Position numbers and translations under genes: made by a program. From an uncultured Balneolaceae bacterium (GTDB taxonomy: Bacteria > Bacteroidota > Rhodothermia > Balneolales > Balneolaceae): a DNA stretch of 42,160 nt. The stretch is taken from assembly GCA_937982515.1 (NCBI GenBank), contig CALJMB010000025.1, positions 1 to 42,160 of the forward strand. The letters run 5' to 3'. This document shows, piece after piece, positions 32,328 through 41,050 of the stretch (position 1 is its first letter; the number at the start of each line of letters is the position of its first letter). A model generated the notes under the pieces. The model was not told the origin of the DNA, searched no databases, and was given only the letters and a program-made list of their open reading frames with translations.

Positions 32328-34940
32328 ATGAAAAAACACTTCTTATTAGTTGGGTGTATAGGTCTTTTCTTATTCGAGCTGGGATTTCTAAGTCCGCCCG
32401 TATATGGGCAGATTCCACAGGCACAGGTTTATCCTGCTCAGGATTTCAAGAGTACGGATAGCGGATCTGGTTGGAGATTTGAAAAGTCGGGTGTTACGCA
32501 TAAATTTTTAAGCACGGAAAGCTACCAAACGATCAGGGCTCGCTTGAAGCAGGCCAGAAAGCGCCAGTACAAACGAGCATCGAAAACACAGGTTGGCGAT
32601 ATACACTCTTTTTACGTGCGTGATGTCTTGCAGATGGACCGGTGGCATCAGGCTGAGTCGATTTGTTTATATGCCTCTGATGAATTGGCTTTATGGATGA
32701 CCCAAAAAGATTACCAGCAGTTCCGGGATTCAGTAGATATAGCCTCAATTACCGATCAGTTATCCCAATTGCTGGAGACATCGGCCCCGGCAATGTCTGT
32801 AGCTCCGCAGTCCGGAATACTTGATATTGCCCACTCTCATTTCGGAGCTGCTCCCGATATTGATAACGATGGTGTGCTGGATATTTTATTGCTGGATATC
32901 CAGGATAACTTTGAAAGCACCGGCAGCTATGTAGCAGGGTTCTTCGATCCGGTAAATCTGATCGACGACCCTCACTCAAACTACAGGGATCTGATTTATA
33001 TCGATCTGTACCCCTCGCTGGTGTATCAGGAAGAGCTAAATATTAACCGGGTGGCTTCCACCATTGCTCATGAATATCAACATCTGATCCACGCAAATCA
33101 TGAAGGAGATACTCCCCAATATCTGTTTATCAATGAAGGGTTGTCCGAGTTTTCTGAAATTTTGTGCGGGTTTGAGCCCAGGCCTGCAGAGGCCTATTTT
33201 ACTGATCCCATCCGTCCGCTGTTGAGCTGGAATCATGAAGATCCACTGCCCGACTATGCCCGTGCCTCCCTGTTTATTCACTATCTGTTTGAACAGATAG
33301 GCTACGATCATACCTATGAGCTGGTACAGACTCAAACACAGGGCCTGCGAGCGCTGGAAGAAGTAATTAACCGGCATTCTTTATTAACATTTCAGCAGCT
33401 GTTTATGAATTGGGGGAAAGCGCTGCTGATCAATGACCGATCTGATGATCCGGCGTGGGGATATAACGATCCGCGCCGGGCTTCCATCCGGTTTACACCC
33501 CGCTATATGTATGATGAACTGCCTGAGGCCACTGTCTGGTCCTTGCCGGCTTTGGTTCATCTTCCACTCCTTTTTCCGCTTACATCACTCCTTGATTTCC
33601 AGCCCCATACCCCTGCACCCGGGCTGCAATTCAGCGGCGTTGCTTCCTACCCGGAGGGGACACGCCGGCCTATAGCAACCTCCGGGAATACGATGGAGGC
33701 TTCGGGCAGTGCGTTTGGTTCAATGGAAGTATTGGTTTCCGATATCCATCCCCAAACTGAAGAGACGGATACAACGGTCACCCTTTATAATGTTCTGGCA
33801 ACGGGTGAAAAATCCGGGGTTACTTTGACTCAGGCCTATGATGACGGCATTGCGGACGTGTTTACCGGAAATGCCTCTTATTTATTGTTAGATGGCACAA
33901 AAGAGGAAGCCTATGCCGTGGCATTTGGGAGCGAAGATGCGGCATGGCTGTATGCGATTTCTCTCAAGGGTATTTTCTTAAGTGAACTGGAGGGATCAGA
34001 CCTTTCCCCGGAGGCTGTCCGGGACGTACAAATTCAGATCTATTCCTGGAAAAACGGCCGCCCGGGAGAGGCGCTTACTCAGCCTTTGGTACACACTTTT
34101 CAACGGCCTTTGGGAAACCTGAAGTTTGAGTCGGTCTCTTTGCTGGAGGAGTACGCTAACTTATCGACATTGCAGGATAGTTTCTGCGTAGTGATCCAAA
34201 ACGATGCCGATGATGCCAACTTCTTTGCCGTGGGCATGGACCAAAGCGGGACCGGGTATACCTATGCCACTGATAGCGAGGGAGGCCAGTGGCAGTCTTT
34301 GGATCAGCTATCCATCGGGGGCGCTCCCATGAAGGGCTGGAACGCCATGATACGGGCCGGACTGGTGGTTGAAGAAACGCCCGTCTCTGCTACACTTTAT
34401 TCCCGTGTGGAGGTGGATCACCGGGCGGTAACTGTTCGTTTTGATCCACCGTTTGTTGTCGACACAACGCGGTCCACCTGCTTTGCCACGTTACCTGACG
34501 GCTCTGTTGTGGAAGGATCAAGCGAGGCTGCTTTTGGGACAGGTTTAACGTACTCCTTCCCGGTACAAACAGGAGGTTCCTATCACTTCTATGCCCGAAT
34601 GATTGCTGATGATGGCCGGCGGGTCAGCCGCAGCGACTGGACATGGGCCATACCGGAAGAACGCCGGTTTGAAGTGTACGCCAATTATCCCAATCCATTT
34701 AACCTGGCCACCACGATCCCTTTTACGTTGCTGGAAGACGGAATAGTCAGGGCTGACGTATTCAACATCATCGGACAGAAAATTCAAACAGTGAGCAGAT
34801 CCTTTGCTGCCGGCCGGCGCAATCTGCGGCTGGATCTGTCCGGCCGGGCCAGCGGCGTCTATCTGATACGGCTGCGTCTGAGCCAGCCTTCGGGGCGTGG
34901 AGAGCTTACAGAAACACAAAAGATTATGCTTATAAAGTGA
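32328..34940 (+). CDS. Secreted M30-like zinc metalloprotease with a T9SS type A sorting domain
   Basis: 870 residues. A signal peptide covers about 1-27 (ending PPVYGQ). An acidic, possibly calcium-binding segment (DIDNDGVLDILLLDI, about 177-191) precedes the zinc motif HEYQH (248-252). Downstream, FINEGLSEFSE (Glu270 or Glu274) supplies the third ligand. The HEYQHLIH plus NEGLSE layout resembles family M30 (hyicolysin-like). The middle 400 residues are beta-rich and unassigned. Residues 780-870 form a type A C-terminal sorting domain (YANYPNPFN, VFNIIGQKI, ASGVYLIRL, KIMLIK). It is therefore exported by Sec, then by type IX secretion to the surface or medium. Protease family is inference; zincin and T9SS calls are firm. 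Confidence 0.88.
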   Translation: MKKHFLLVGCIGLFLFELGFLSPPVYGQIPQAQVYPAQDFKSTDSGSGWRFEKSGVTHKFLSTESYQTIRARLKQARKRQYKRASKTQVGDIHSFYVRDVLQMDRWHQAESICLYASDELALWMTQKDYQQFRDSVDIASITDQLSQLLETSAPAMSVAPQSGILDIAHSHFGAAPDIDNDGVLDILLLDIQDNFESTGSYVAGFFDPVNLIDDPHSNYRDLIYIDLYPSLVYQEELNINRVASTIAHEYQHLIHANHEGDTPQYLFINEGLSEFSEILCGFEPRPAEAYFTDPIRPLLSWNHEDPLPDYARASLFIHYLFEQIGYDHTYELVQTQTQGLRALEEVINRHSLLTFQQLFMNWGKALLINDRSDDPAWGYNDPRRASIRFTPRYMYDELPEATVWSLPALVHLPLLFPLTSLLDFQPHTPAPGLQFSGVASYPEGTRRPIATSGNTMEASGSAFGSMEVLVSDIHPQTEETDTTVTLYNVLATGEKSGVTLTQAYDDGIADVFTGNASYLLLDGTKEEAYAVAFGSEDAAWLYAISLKGIFLSELEGSDLSPEAVRDVQIQIYSWKNGRPGEALTQPLVHTFQRPLGNLKFESVSLLEEYANLSTLQDSFCVVIQNDADDANFFAVGMDQSGTGYTYATDSEGGQWQSLDQLSIGGAPMKGWNAMIRAGLVVEETPVSATLYSRVEVDHRAVTVRFDPPFVVDTTRSTCFATLPDGSVVEGSSEAAFGTGLTYSFPVQTGGSYHFYARMIADDGRRVSRSDWTWAIPEERRFEVYANYPNPFNLATTIPFTLLEDGIVRADVFNIIGQKIQTVSRSFAAGRRNLRLDLSGRASGVYLIRLRLSQPSGRGELTETQKIMLIK

Positions 34941-35092
34941 TCCGATTATCGGAGCAATATTTTATGGAAAAGAAGTTATCGGCTATCAGCCCTCAGCTGG
35001 CGGATTTTCAGAAAACATGCTGAGTGTTGACGGATGACCACCGATAACTAAAAACTGTATGTGCGAAGATGTAATAAAGTGATAAGAACGAG

Positions 35093-35169
35093 TTTTCCGG
35101 CCAGAGCCGGAAAAAAACGGGCAGCCCCCGAAGCAACGGGGGCTGCCACGCAATCAACCCCGCCTGCCC
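35093..35169 (+). promoter_or_regulatory. Structured leader with competing hairpins upstream of the lipoprotein gene
   Basis: Hairpin TTTTCCGGC (35093-35101) with GCCGGAAAA (35106-35114) is followed by GGCAGCCCCC (35120-35129) with GGGGGCTGCC (35138-35147). GGGCAG (35119-35124) can instead pair with CTGCCC (35164-35169). Either hairpin could also be the 3' end of the protease mRNA. The regulatory role is inferred. Confidence 0.5.
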
Positions 35170-35218
35170 AGGACCAACCGGTGACAGGACGGGATCAACC
35201 GAAAGAAAACGGAATAAC

Positions 35219-36196
35219 ATGATGAAAAACATAAAAAGACGCAATACCATAAACCTTCTGAAGAGAGGCGGGTTCCTGCCGGCCTTCACTCTTCTTGCCG
35301 TGTTGCTGCTGGTAAACGGCTGCGACAGTCCGGGTAGTGTATTGACCGAAGGAAACAATACTTCGGACACCGAACAGCCAGAAGGCGCCATCTTATCCCC
35401 GGATATAGTCTTCCAGGTCTCCTATGATCAGAAAACCATGACCTTCCGCCCGTTCTGGCCGGGGGATATGGTGGCCGGTTCTGCAAAGGGTAAAAGCAGA
35501 TCGGGAGACAGCGAACGCATGATCGATTATGAAAATGTACACGAAGTCACCGCCTACGATTTGGACGGTTATATGCAGATGTCGCGCGAATACCTGGAAG
35601 GCAATGCAGACCTGACCATGCCTGAAGATTTATATGAGGATGTTAAGGATGAGATGCCGGCTCCTGAAAGCGGCTATGACCCGGTTGTTCGGTCGGAATT
35701 AAGCAACGGTACCCTCACGTATTATAGCCGGTCCGGGGAAGTGGCCTACCAGTTCGGGGTGAACGAGGAAGAGCTGCGCATTGCCCCTGCCACCCTGGAT
35801 AGCCTGCGGCAAGCTTCCCAGAATACATCAGGCACAGAAAATAAAGCAGCGCAGAATCTGGCGGCGTTGGAAAAGCAAAACGTAAGCTTTAAAAAGCTTG
35901 ACGACCGGCATATCCTGCTGGAGAGGAAAGCTAAACCCGGCGTGGATGATGAGGGTGTGGCCGGATTCAAAGAAGTTCTCGACTTGTCTATTAATCGCGC
36001 CGTTCGTTCCGCAGTTCTACGTGAAGATGGAACCTACCAAAGCCTGACTTTGATGAATTACCAGAAAGTCTCCGGCTACCCGGTAATGGCCAACAGTGAG
36101 ACATTGCATTTCGGAATGGTCAATGGCGAATGGGGTGTAAAAGAGCGAACTGTCAGGAATCGAAACAATATCGAAGTACACTTTAACAACAAATAA
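35219..36196 (+). CDS. Hypothetical lipoprotein
   Basis: 325 residues, not recognised. A long basic N-terminus (KNIKRRNTINLLKRGG) leads into a hydrophobic segment and a lipobox (LLLVNGCDSPG, Cys about 39). After an acidic low-complexity linker, the protein has a helical middle with KLDDRHILLERKA and DLSINRAVRSAVLRE. The C-terminal TLHFGMVNGEWGVKERTV looks beta-stranded, somewhat like periplasmic lipoprotein-carrier-type sandwiches, but this is not firm. It starts 12 bp before the next gene, probably in one operon with 36208 and 37875. No enzyme motif is seen. Confidence 0.75.
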   Translation: MMKNIKRRNTINLLKRGGFLPAFTLLAVLLLVNGCDSPGSVLTEGNNTSDTEQPEGAILSPDIVFQVSYDQKTMTFRPFWPGDMVAGSAKGKSRSGDSERMIDYENVHEVTAYDLDGYMQMSREYLEGNADLTMPEDLYEDVKDEMPAPESGYDPVVRSELSNGTLTYYSRSGEVAYQFGVNEEELRIAPATLDSLRQASQNTSGTENKAAQNLAALEKQNVSFKKLDDRHILLERKAKPGVDDEGVAGFKEVLDLSINRAVRSAVLREDGTYQSLTLMNYQKVSGYPVMANSETLHFGMVNGEWGVKERTVRNRNNIEVHFNNK

Positions 36197-36207
36197 AGGG
36201 GTATGCT

Positions 36208-37878
36208 ATGAACACATTAAAAAAGAGTTCTATTTTATTGACCATATTAAGTATATGGATAGTTTTGCCGGTTGCAAGCCAGGCAAAACAGATAAACATT
36301 GCCGTTTATGCTTCAACAACTATAAATGGCTGGTCCCAGCGGGGAGTACCCTCCAACTGGGGCAACATGTTTGACTATTCCATCAATTTAGATGATGAAC
36401 TGGCAGATTTAGTTGGTTTTGGTAAAACCTCCTCCGGAGATTTTACCAATCTTAGCAATGTATCCAGGCTGAAAAGTGCCATTACTCCGGCGCTTATTAC
36501 TAAAGTCCATTCCATATATAAATCGCTTAAGTCGGGTTCTCCATTGCAGGTGCGCTTTGTGTTAATGGGAGAAGGCCCGGCGGGTGGTTACCTGATGCGG
36601 ATACTGGCAGGAGAAGCTCAGAAGCTAGGACTTACGACCATCAAAAAATCCGGCATCACGCTTGCGCATGTCGAGTTTGCCGTGGTGACGGTAGGAACCC
36701 CCAATCAGGGATTTCCATTAGCCGAAGCTTCTTATAGTAGTGCCGCCGGTATGCGGAATATCCAACCTACTATCGATGGCAGTATAGTGCCTATTAAAAC
36801 AGCGTTTGAAACAAAGCAAAATAAGTACTTAGCCTGGGTAGCAGACGCGGGGTTATTTTTTGTTCAGGTTTTTGGTGTCGCTACGTTAAACCTTGATCTT
36901 GTCGAAAAAATTGGTGAGATACGGAAATTGGTGAATTCTGCGCCGAAAATGGCAAAAGTGGCAGCAGAAAATCTTGAAGTTGCGCATATTCATATTGCGT
37001 CCGGGTTTATGCTAAAAACAGAACTGGATAAAACGGGGCTGAATCTTAAAAATGCCATCGGCCCGGGGCATGTTCAGGCTAATCGCAGTATTCAGGGGGA
37101 AGGAAGCCTGATTCGATATATCAACAGCCTGCCGAATCCGGCTCACTACCGGAGTGTGATTGGCAGTGAAAAAACACCGACTCCGGTACGCCTGACCTCA
37201 GAGATTGCTATGCCTTCAAACGCTGAGGAAGCACAGTTTAAGTCTTATTATGACAACCTAAAGCGTGTGTTTAAAGCACAAGCAGATGCCTGGAATATTC
37301 AGGCTAAAGCAGATGCCGTGCTTGTAGGGTTATTCAGCGGTGCTGATTCCCGCGACCGTCGCCGGCGCGACAACTATAACCGGGGCGTTACAGCCTTAAA
37401 GAACCTGGACAGCGACTGGGGCTATATCATCGGCTCCTACCGCTATGAGACCCGAACCGGCACCCGTCGGGTATATGATCCCAACAAATGTTCAAGCAGG
37501 GGGGCGGCTCAATTCCCTATGGTATATAATCAATTCCCTATGGTATATAATATTGAGGGAAAAGAGGCAGATTTACGTATCGCACCAATCGATGACCCAA
37601 ACTGCGACCCCTGGGTAACCGAAACCTACATCTATACCGTACGTGTCCCTTTAAAAAATGACGGGGTACTTTCCCCGCACTATGCCGTATGGAAACGAGG
37701 CGACAGCCCCAACGACAAAAATCATAACTGGCATTACAGCGATGCCGGCGACGGCGGCTACAATGCCCTCGAACTGATGCGCTATAAACGCACCTACACG
37801 CAGGGGGCTAATAAAAAAGGCGAACGGGCTAAGCCGATGGATGATACCAGAAAGTGGTTATTACAAGAGGTATTATGA
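36208..37878 (+). CDS. Exported lipase-fold-like protein, probably without the catalytic serine
   Basis: 556 residues. A signal peptide covers about 1-26 (LPVASQA). The segment VRFVLMGEGPAGGYLMRIL is placed like the lipase nucleophile elbow, where GHSMGG is normally found; here it reads GEGPAGG with no serine. VVTVGTPNQGFP matches the TxGTPxxG strand that follows in lipases. The C-terminal NDGVLSPHYAVW and GGYNALELM resemble the acid and histidine segments, with Asn near the usual His. A 21-bp exact tandem duplication (37510-37551) repeats QFPMVYN. The ATGA overlap with the next gene shows coupling. It is secreted or periplasmic, and the function is unknown. Confidence 0.7.
   Translation: MNTLKKSSILLTILSIWIVLPVASQAKQINIAVYASTTINGWSQRGVPSNWGNMFDYSINLDDELADLVGFGKTSSGDFTNLSNVSRLKSAITPALITKVHSIYKSLKSGSPLQVRFVLMGEGPAGGYLMRILAGEAQKLGLTTIKKSGITLAHVEFAVVTVGTPNQGFPLAEASYSSAAGMRNIQPTIDGSIVPIKTAFETKQNKYLAWVADAGLFFVQVFGVATLNLDLVEKIGEIRKLVNSAPKMAKVAAENLEVAHIHIASGFMLKTELDKTGLNLKNAIGPGHVQANRSIQGEGSLIRYINSLPNPAHYRSVIGSEKTPTPVRLTSEIAMPSNAEEAQFKSYYDNLKRVFKAQADAWNIQAKADAVLVGLFSGADSRDRRRRDNYNRGVTALKNLDSDWGYIIGSYRYETRTGTRRVYDPNKCSSRGAAQFPMVYNQFPMVYNIEGKEADLRIAPIDDPNCDPWVTETYIYTVRVPLKNDGVLSPHYAVWKRGDSPNDKNHNWHYSDAGDGGYNALELMRYKRTYTQGANKKGERAKPMDDTRKWLLQEVL
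37510..37551 (+). repeat. 21-bp in-frame tandem duplication
   Basis: Two identical 21-nt copies (37510-37530 and 37531-37551), each encoding QFPMVYN. Identity to the base suggests a recent duplication or a slippage site. It lies within the lipase-fold-like gene. Confidence 0.95.
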
Positions 37879-39023
37879 TGAGACAACTAATAACACATTT
37901 AATTTTCTGTTGTTTTTGTATAAGTGTTTGCATCTCCTGTACCTCGTGTTCGGAGCAGCCAGCCAATCATAACCCAGAAGAGCCGCTCCGGCTCCTCTGG
38001 GCTTATGAATACAGCAAAGAAGTTGATGGACTCTCTTCAGTAACCCTGCAACCGGAAATAATAAATACACCAACCCCATCAGTTATTGTAGCTTTAGATC
38101 GCCAATTCACTAGGCTATCGCAAGAGGAAGGCTCTATTATTTGGCAACAAAAAGTACCAGACAACCAAGCCTATTATATAAATATTTTGAATTATGATGA
38201 AAGCTATATATATGGCAAAATTCATCAAAGCACTATCTATTTTGCCATTGATTTACAAAGTGGATCATTGGCTTGGGAAAAACAAAACTCCCATGGAGAG
38301 TTTTACCATTACCCGCGTGATGGAAACAATAAAAAACACATATATTTGTCGGGAAGGGAGCCAGAAATATATGTGTTTTCTAAAAAGGGTGAATATAAGC
38401 AGACGATTCAACTGCAAAAAAGGGCAAGAGCAATAAATGCTGCCAACAATAAGATCTTCATCAAACAAGCCTGGAAGCCTGACAGCACAGAAAGCGCTTA
38501 TGGCCGCATTGTCAGCCTGGATACAGAGACCCACCAAAGGAATTGGCAGTACGAGACCACCCGGGGAGGCTTCTACTATGCCGATCTCGTGCTCGACAAC
38601 GGAACCTTATACACCGGCGGCACCTCCGGACCGGGAATTTTTGTGGCTCTGGACGCGGCCACCGGGCAGGTCAAGTGGGAGCATCCGGGATTGCTGACCT
38701 TCCGGTTTACCCTTGCAGATGGAAAGATCTTCGTTAATGACGGACAGTATATTGTCGCCTTAGATCAGCAAACAGGAAAAGAGTTGTGGCGGCAGGATTT
38801 TACGTATGCCACCACTTCCAACGTAGCTTATCTTGATGGCTATGTATACCATGCCCATAATGGCGGGCTCTATGTGATGGATGCCCAAACCGGAGAGGTA
38901 GAGTCCGGGCCCCTGCTGTCGCCCGACGGTTCCGGCTTCTACAACCTCAATGCCGCCAACGGCAGGGTGTTCGTGCAGAGCGATTTCCACCTGTACTGCT
39001 ATCAAACCTATAACAGAGAGTAA
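37875..39023 (+). CDS. PQQ-type beta-propeller lipoprotein
   Basis: 382 residues from ATG 37875, which overlaps the upstream stop (ATGA); ATG 37878 sits at better distance from the AAGAGG ribosome site. The GTG at 37854 is unlikely. A cysteine-rich lipoprotein signal (CISVCISCTSC) is followed by propeller repeats with the PQQ-repeat pattern (IVSLDTETHQRNWQYE, FVALDAATGQVKWEHP, IVALDQQTGKELWRQD, LYVMDAQTGEVES). Such propellers act as scaffolds in envelope complexes as well as in quinoproteins. The catalytic parts of a quinoprotein are not seen. The first half of the gene is clearly richer in A+T than the second, with a change near 38440. Confidence 0.85.
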   Translation: MMRQLITHLIFCCFCISVCISCTSCSEQPANHNPEEPLRLLWAYEYSKEVDGLSSVTLQPEIINTPTPSVIVALDRQFTRLSQEEGSIIWQQKVPDNQAYYINILNYDESYIYGKIHQSTIYFAIDLQSGSLAWEKQNSHGEFYHYPRDGNNKKHIYLSGREPEIYVFSKKGEYKQTIQLQKRARAINAANNKIFIKQAWKPDSTESAYGRIVSLDTETHQRNWQYETTRGGFYYADLVLDNGTLYTGGTSGPGIFVALDAATGQVKWEHPGLLTFRFTLADGKIFVNDGQYIVALDQQTGKELWRQDFTYATTSNVAYLDGYVYHAHNGGLYVMDAQTGEVESGPLLSPDGSGFYNLNAANGRVFVQSDFHLYCYQTYNRE

Positions 39024-39328
39024 ACAATAACGAATAAGTTTTTAAAATTGTCCATAACAAATCTAATTCCACGTAAATAATGAGCGTCGGGGTGGGGCTA
39101 AGATCCGGGACTTGTGCCCTTCCTCGACTATCGACCTCGCAGAGTGCCTGCGGGCTTCAGGTTCCTGCGAGCGTCGAGAAGCGAGCAAGTTCCGCTATTA
39201 GCCCTCTCTCCCACGCTTGAAGGATCGTTCGGAGTACCGTCGAACGAACGCTCCAAGGTGGGAGAGCGTCAGAGCGGTGAGCCCCTAAACGCGTACTTAT
39301 CAACCTTTACCTGATGATGAGGTCTCAC
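39024..39328. other. Non-coding gap holding a large structured element
   Basis: No credible gene. The stretch 39082-39292 is dominated by nested inverted repeats (listed separately). A 66-codon frame across it runs through the stems and has no protein-like sequence. A ribosome site GAGG (39318-39322 region) leads into the next gene. Confidence 0.7.
39082..39292. repeat. Large multi-stem palindromic element (possible structured RNA)
   Basis: Stems: GGGCTAA/TTAGCCC (39095-39101, 39198-39204); CGGGACTTG/CAAGTTCCG (39106-39114, 39186-39194, one G-T); CTCGAC/GTCGAG (39123-39128, 39173-39178); CTCGCAG/CTGCGAG (39136-39142, 39165-39171); CTCTCCCAC/GTGGGAGAG (39206-39214, 39258-39266), with inner CTTGAAG/CTCCAAG and CGTTCG/CGAACG. 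GGGGCT (39094-39099) can also pair with AGCCCC (39280-39285), and GCGT with ACGC at the ends. Confidence 0.7.
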
Positions 39329-39982
39329 ATGATTAAACATATTTTTAATTTCTTTATTTTATTATTCGTTATTTCCCTCTGTGCTCACAGCCAGGAGGTA
39401 ACCTACAAAGATCCCAAAGGCTTGTATATTCAACCTTTTGTAACAGTAGAAATGCTTGTCTCTAATGAAACCGGTAATGATAGTTATCGCTTGTTTTCAG
39501 AATTAAATGGATTTATGACACTGGGAACGGAGATCGGACATTATGAAGGATCCCGTTCCTATGGTATTCAATTAAAATATGGCTATAGCATAGATGAAAG
39601 GGAACCAGACGATAGCTACATAGACGGAGAAAAAGTATATGACGACTACTTTAATATAGGTTTGGTGGCCAATGGCCGGGTTATCGGTACCAAAACAAAA
39701 AATAATTTCCAGGCCCAAATAGGATACCGGGCAGCCATAGGTTACTATTATTATCGCGGGTCAACATATATAACAGACAATGAATACGTGGGCGAAGCCG
39801 TAGAATCCATATCTTCTAATGATCATGCCGGGGGAATAGAGACTGGTTTAAATGTAAAACTCGGGTTCAGGCCAACGAGAGGCTCGGCCATCTTGCTTGT
39901 TCTTGAGCCGATAAATCTGCAATTGCAAACGTCCGGCTCGGGATTGGGCTTTATCCGGTATGGTCTTTCCGTTCAGTTTTAA
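39329..39982 (+). CDS. Exported protein, probable small outer-membrane beta-barrel
   Basis: 217 residues from ATG 39329, chosen because GAGG lies six bases upstream; ATG 39314 would add five residues. A signal peptide covers about 1-21 (FFILLFVISLCAHS). The rest alternates polar and aromatic or hydrophobic residues in strand-like runs (GLYIQPFVTVEMLV, YGIQLKYGYSI, FNIGLVANGRVIG, FQAQIGYRAAIGYYYY). It ends LGFIRYGLSVQF with a C-terminal Phe, the usual outer-membrane barrel signal. The sequence family is not recognised. It is likely in the same transcription unit as the gene at 40058. Confidence 0.72.
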   Translation: MIKHIFNFFILLFVISLCAHSQEVTYKDPKGLYIQPFVTVEMLVSNETGNDSYRLFSELNGFMTLGTEIGHYEGSRSYGIQLKYGYSIDEREPDDSYIDGEKVYDDYFNIGLVANGRVIGTKTKNNFQAQIGYRAAIGYYYYRGSTYITDNEYVGEAVESISSNDHAGGIETGLNVKLGFRPTRGSAILLVLEPINLQLQTSGSGLGFIRYGLSVQF

Positions 39983-40057
39983 GAATGTACGGACCATAGT
40001 GGTGGAGGCAGAGCGATGTTTACCTGTATGCCTGCGAAGCCTGGAAAGGAGAATAAC

Positions 40058-41050
40058 ATGATGCGAATACCGACTATAATGCTGTTACTGGGATGCCTGT
40101 TGGCGCTGGGGGGATGCCATATCTTCGGGAGCAGGGAGGAGAAGGAGCCGGAATATCTTTGGCACAAGATGGATGGATTAGCCGGCGGGAAGATATCCAC
40201 CCTTGCGCTGCGGAATGATGAAACCCTGGTAGTGGGGACAGACACGGCGGGGATGTATATGACACAATCATTAGCAGGTCCCCTGCAGAAAGTGAACCTG
40301 CGCAATTCCCTGTCCATTACCGGGATCAGAGAAATGATGGTACGCGATACGCTCTTCTATCTGTCTACCTTTATCGTCAATCAACTGTGGTCATCAGCCG
40401 ATGGTAAAAAATGGAAGTTCTTGCTGGCAAAAAAAGATCCGATGTTCAACACCTGGGTCACCCCGGAAGGCGACCGCATCATTGGTACCTGGCATGGGAT
40501 TTACCGCCAGGCCGGGGGGTCCTCCGATATTGAACAGATCACGTTTCTCTACACCGATTATTTTGCCGGACTAGACGGGGTCACAAGCTTTACACAGACC
40601 TCCTCCGGGGCCCTGTTTTGCGGGTCCCACGACGGGGTGTACCGCTCGGTGGATGCCGGCCTGAGCTGGAAAAAAGTCAGCCATGACATTGACAAAAATA
40701 AGGATGATGTGATGGAATTGTATACAGATCCAGACGATCGTATTTATGCCCAAACCTTCCGGGGACTATACTGTTCGGATGACGACGGGGGTAGCTGGGA
40801 GCAAATAGGTAAACTGGGTGATGTAGGGTCAGAAGCACAATTCCCCGGTAACGGAACGGTTGTGGTGATAACGGGCAATATGGTTTGGAAGGCCTCACTG
40901 GCCGATGGCGATTTCCGTAAAATTGGCCCGGATCAGCCCTCCAGATACCGGGAGATGGGAGCAGTAAAGAATGGTAAGATCGTGGTTGCAACCGATTCCT
41001 CCGTATTTGTCGGCGTCCCCAATCCCTTGTACACAGAGTCTGACTTATGA
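40058..41050 (+). CDS. BNR/propeller-type lipoprotein
   Basis: 330 residues from ATG 40058, preceded by AAAGGAG seven bases upstream; the frame is open from 40016, but that start lacks a ribosome site. The lipoprotein signal is LLGCLLALGGC. Repeats such as GVYRSVDAGLSWKKV and GLYCSDDDGGSWEQI are sialidase-type Asp boxes, and LWSSADGKKWKFL is a degenerate one, so a six- or seven-bladed propeller is likely. Similar proteins are labelled photosystem II stability factor-like or exo-alpha-sialidase, but no catalytic residues can be placed here. It is a periplasmic or surface protein of unknown role. Confidence 0.82.
   Translation: MMRIPTIMLLLGCLLALGGCHIFGSREEKEPEYLWHKMDGLAGGKISTLALRNDETLVVGTDTAGMYMTQSLAGPLQKVNLRNSLSITGIREMMVRDTLFYLSTFIVNQLWSSADGKKWKFLLAKKDPMFNTWVTPEGDRIIGTWHGIYRQAGGSSDIEQITFLYTDYFAGLDGVTSFTQTSSGALFCGSHDGVYRSVDAGLSWKKVSHDIDKNKDDVMELYTDPDDRIYAQTFRGLYCSDDDGGSWEQIGKLGDVGSEAQFPGNGTVVVITGNMVWKASLADGDFRKIGPDQPSRYREMGAVKNGKIVVATDSSVFVGVPNPLYTESDL

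Noticed and set aside
37875..39023. PQQ-dependent alcohol dehydrogenase
   Set aside because: Only propeller repeats are present; length and catalytic residues of the enzyme family are missing.
39082..39292. Integron attC recombination site
   Set aside because: The outer arms do not carry the RYYYAAC/GTTRRRY pair, and no integrase or cassette array is seen.
39114..39314. 66-codon open frame inside the structured element
   Set aside because: It follows the inverted-repeat stems and has no protein-like features; the element is better explained as non-coding.
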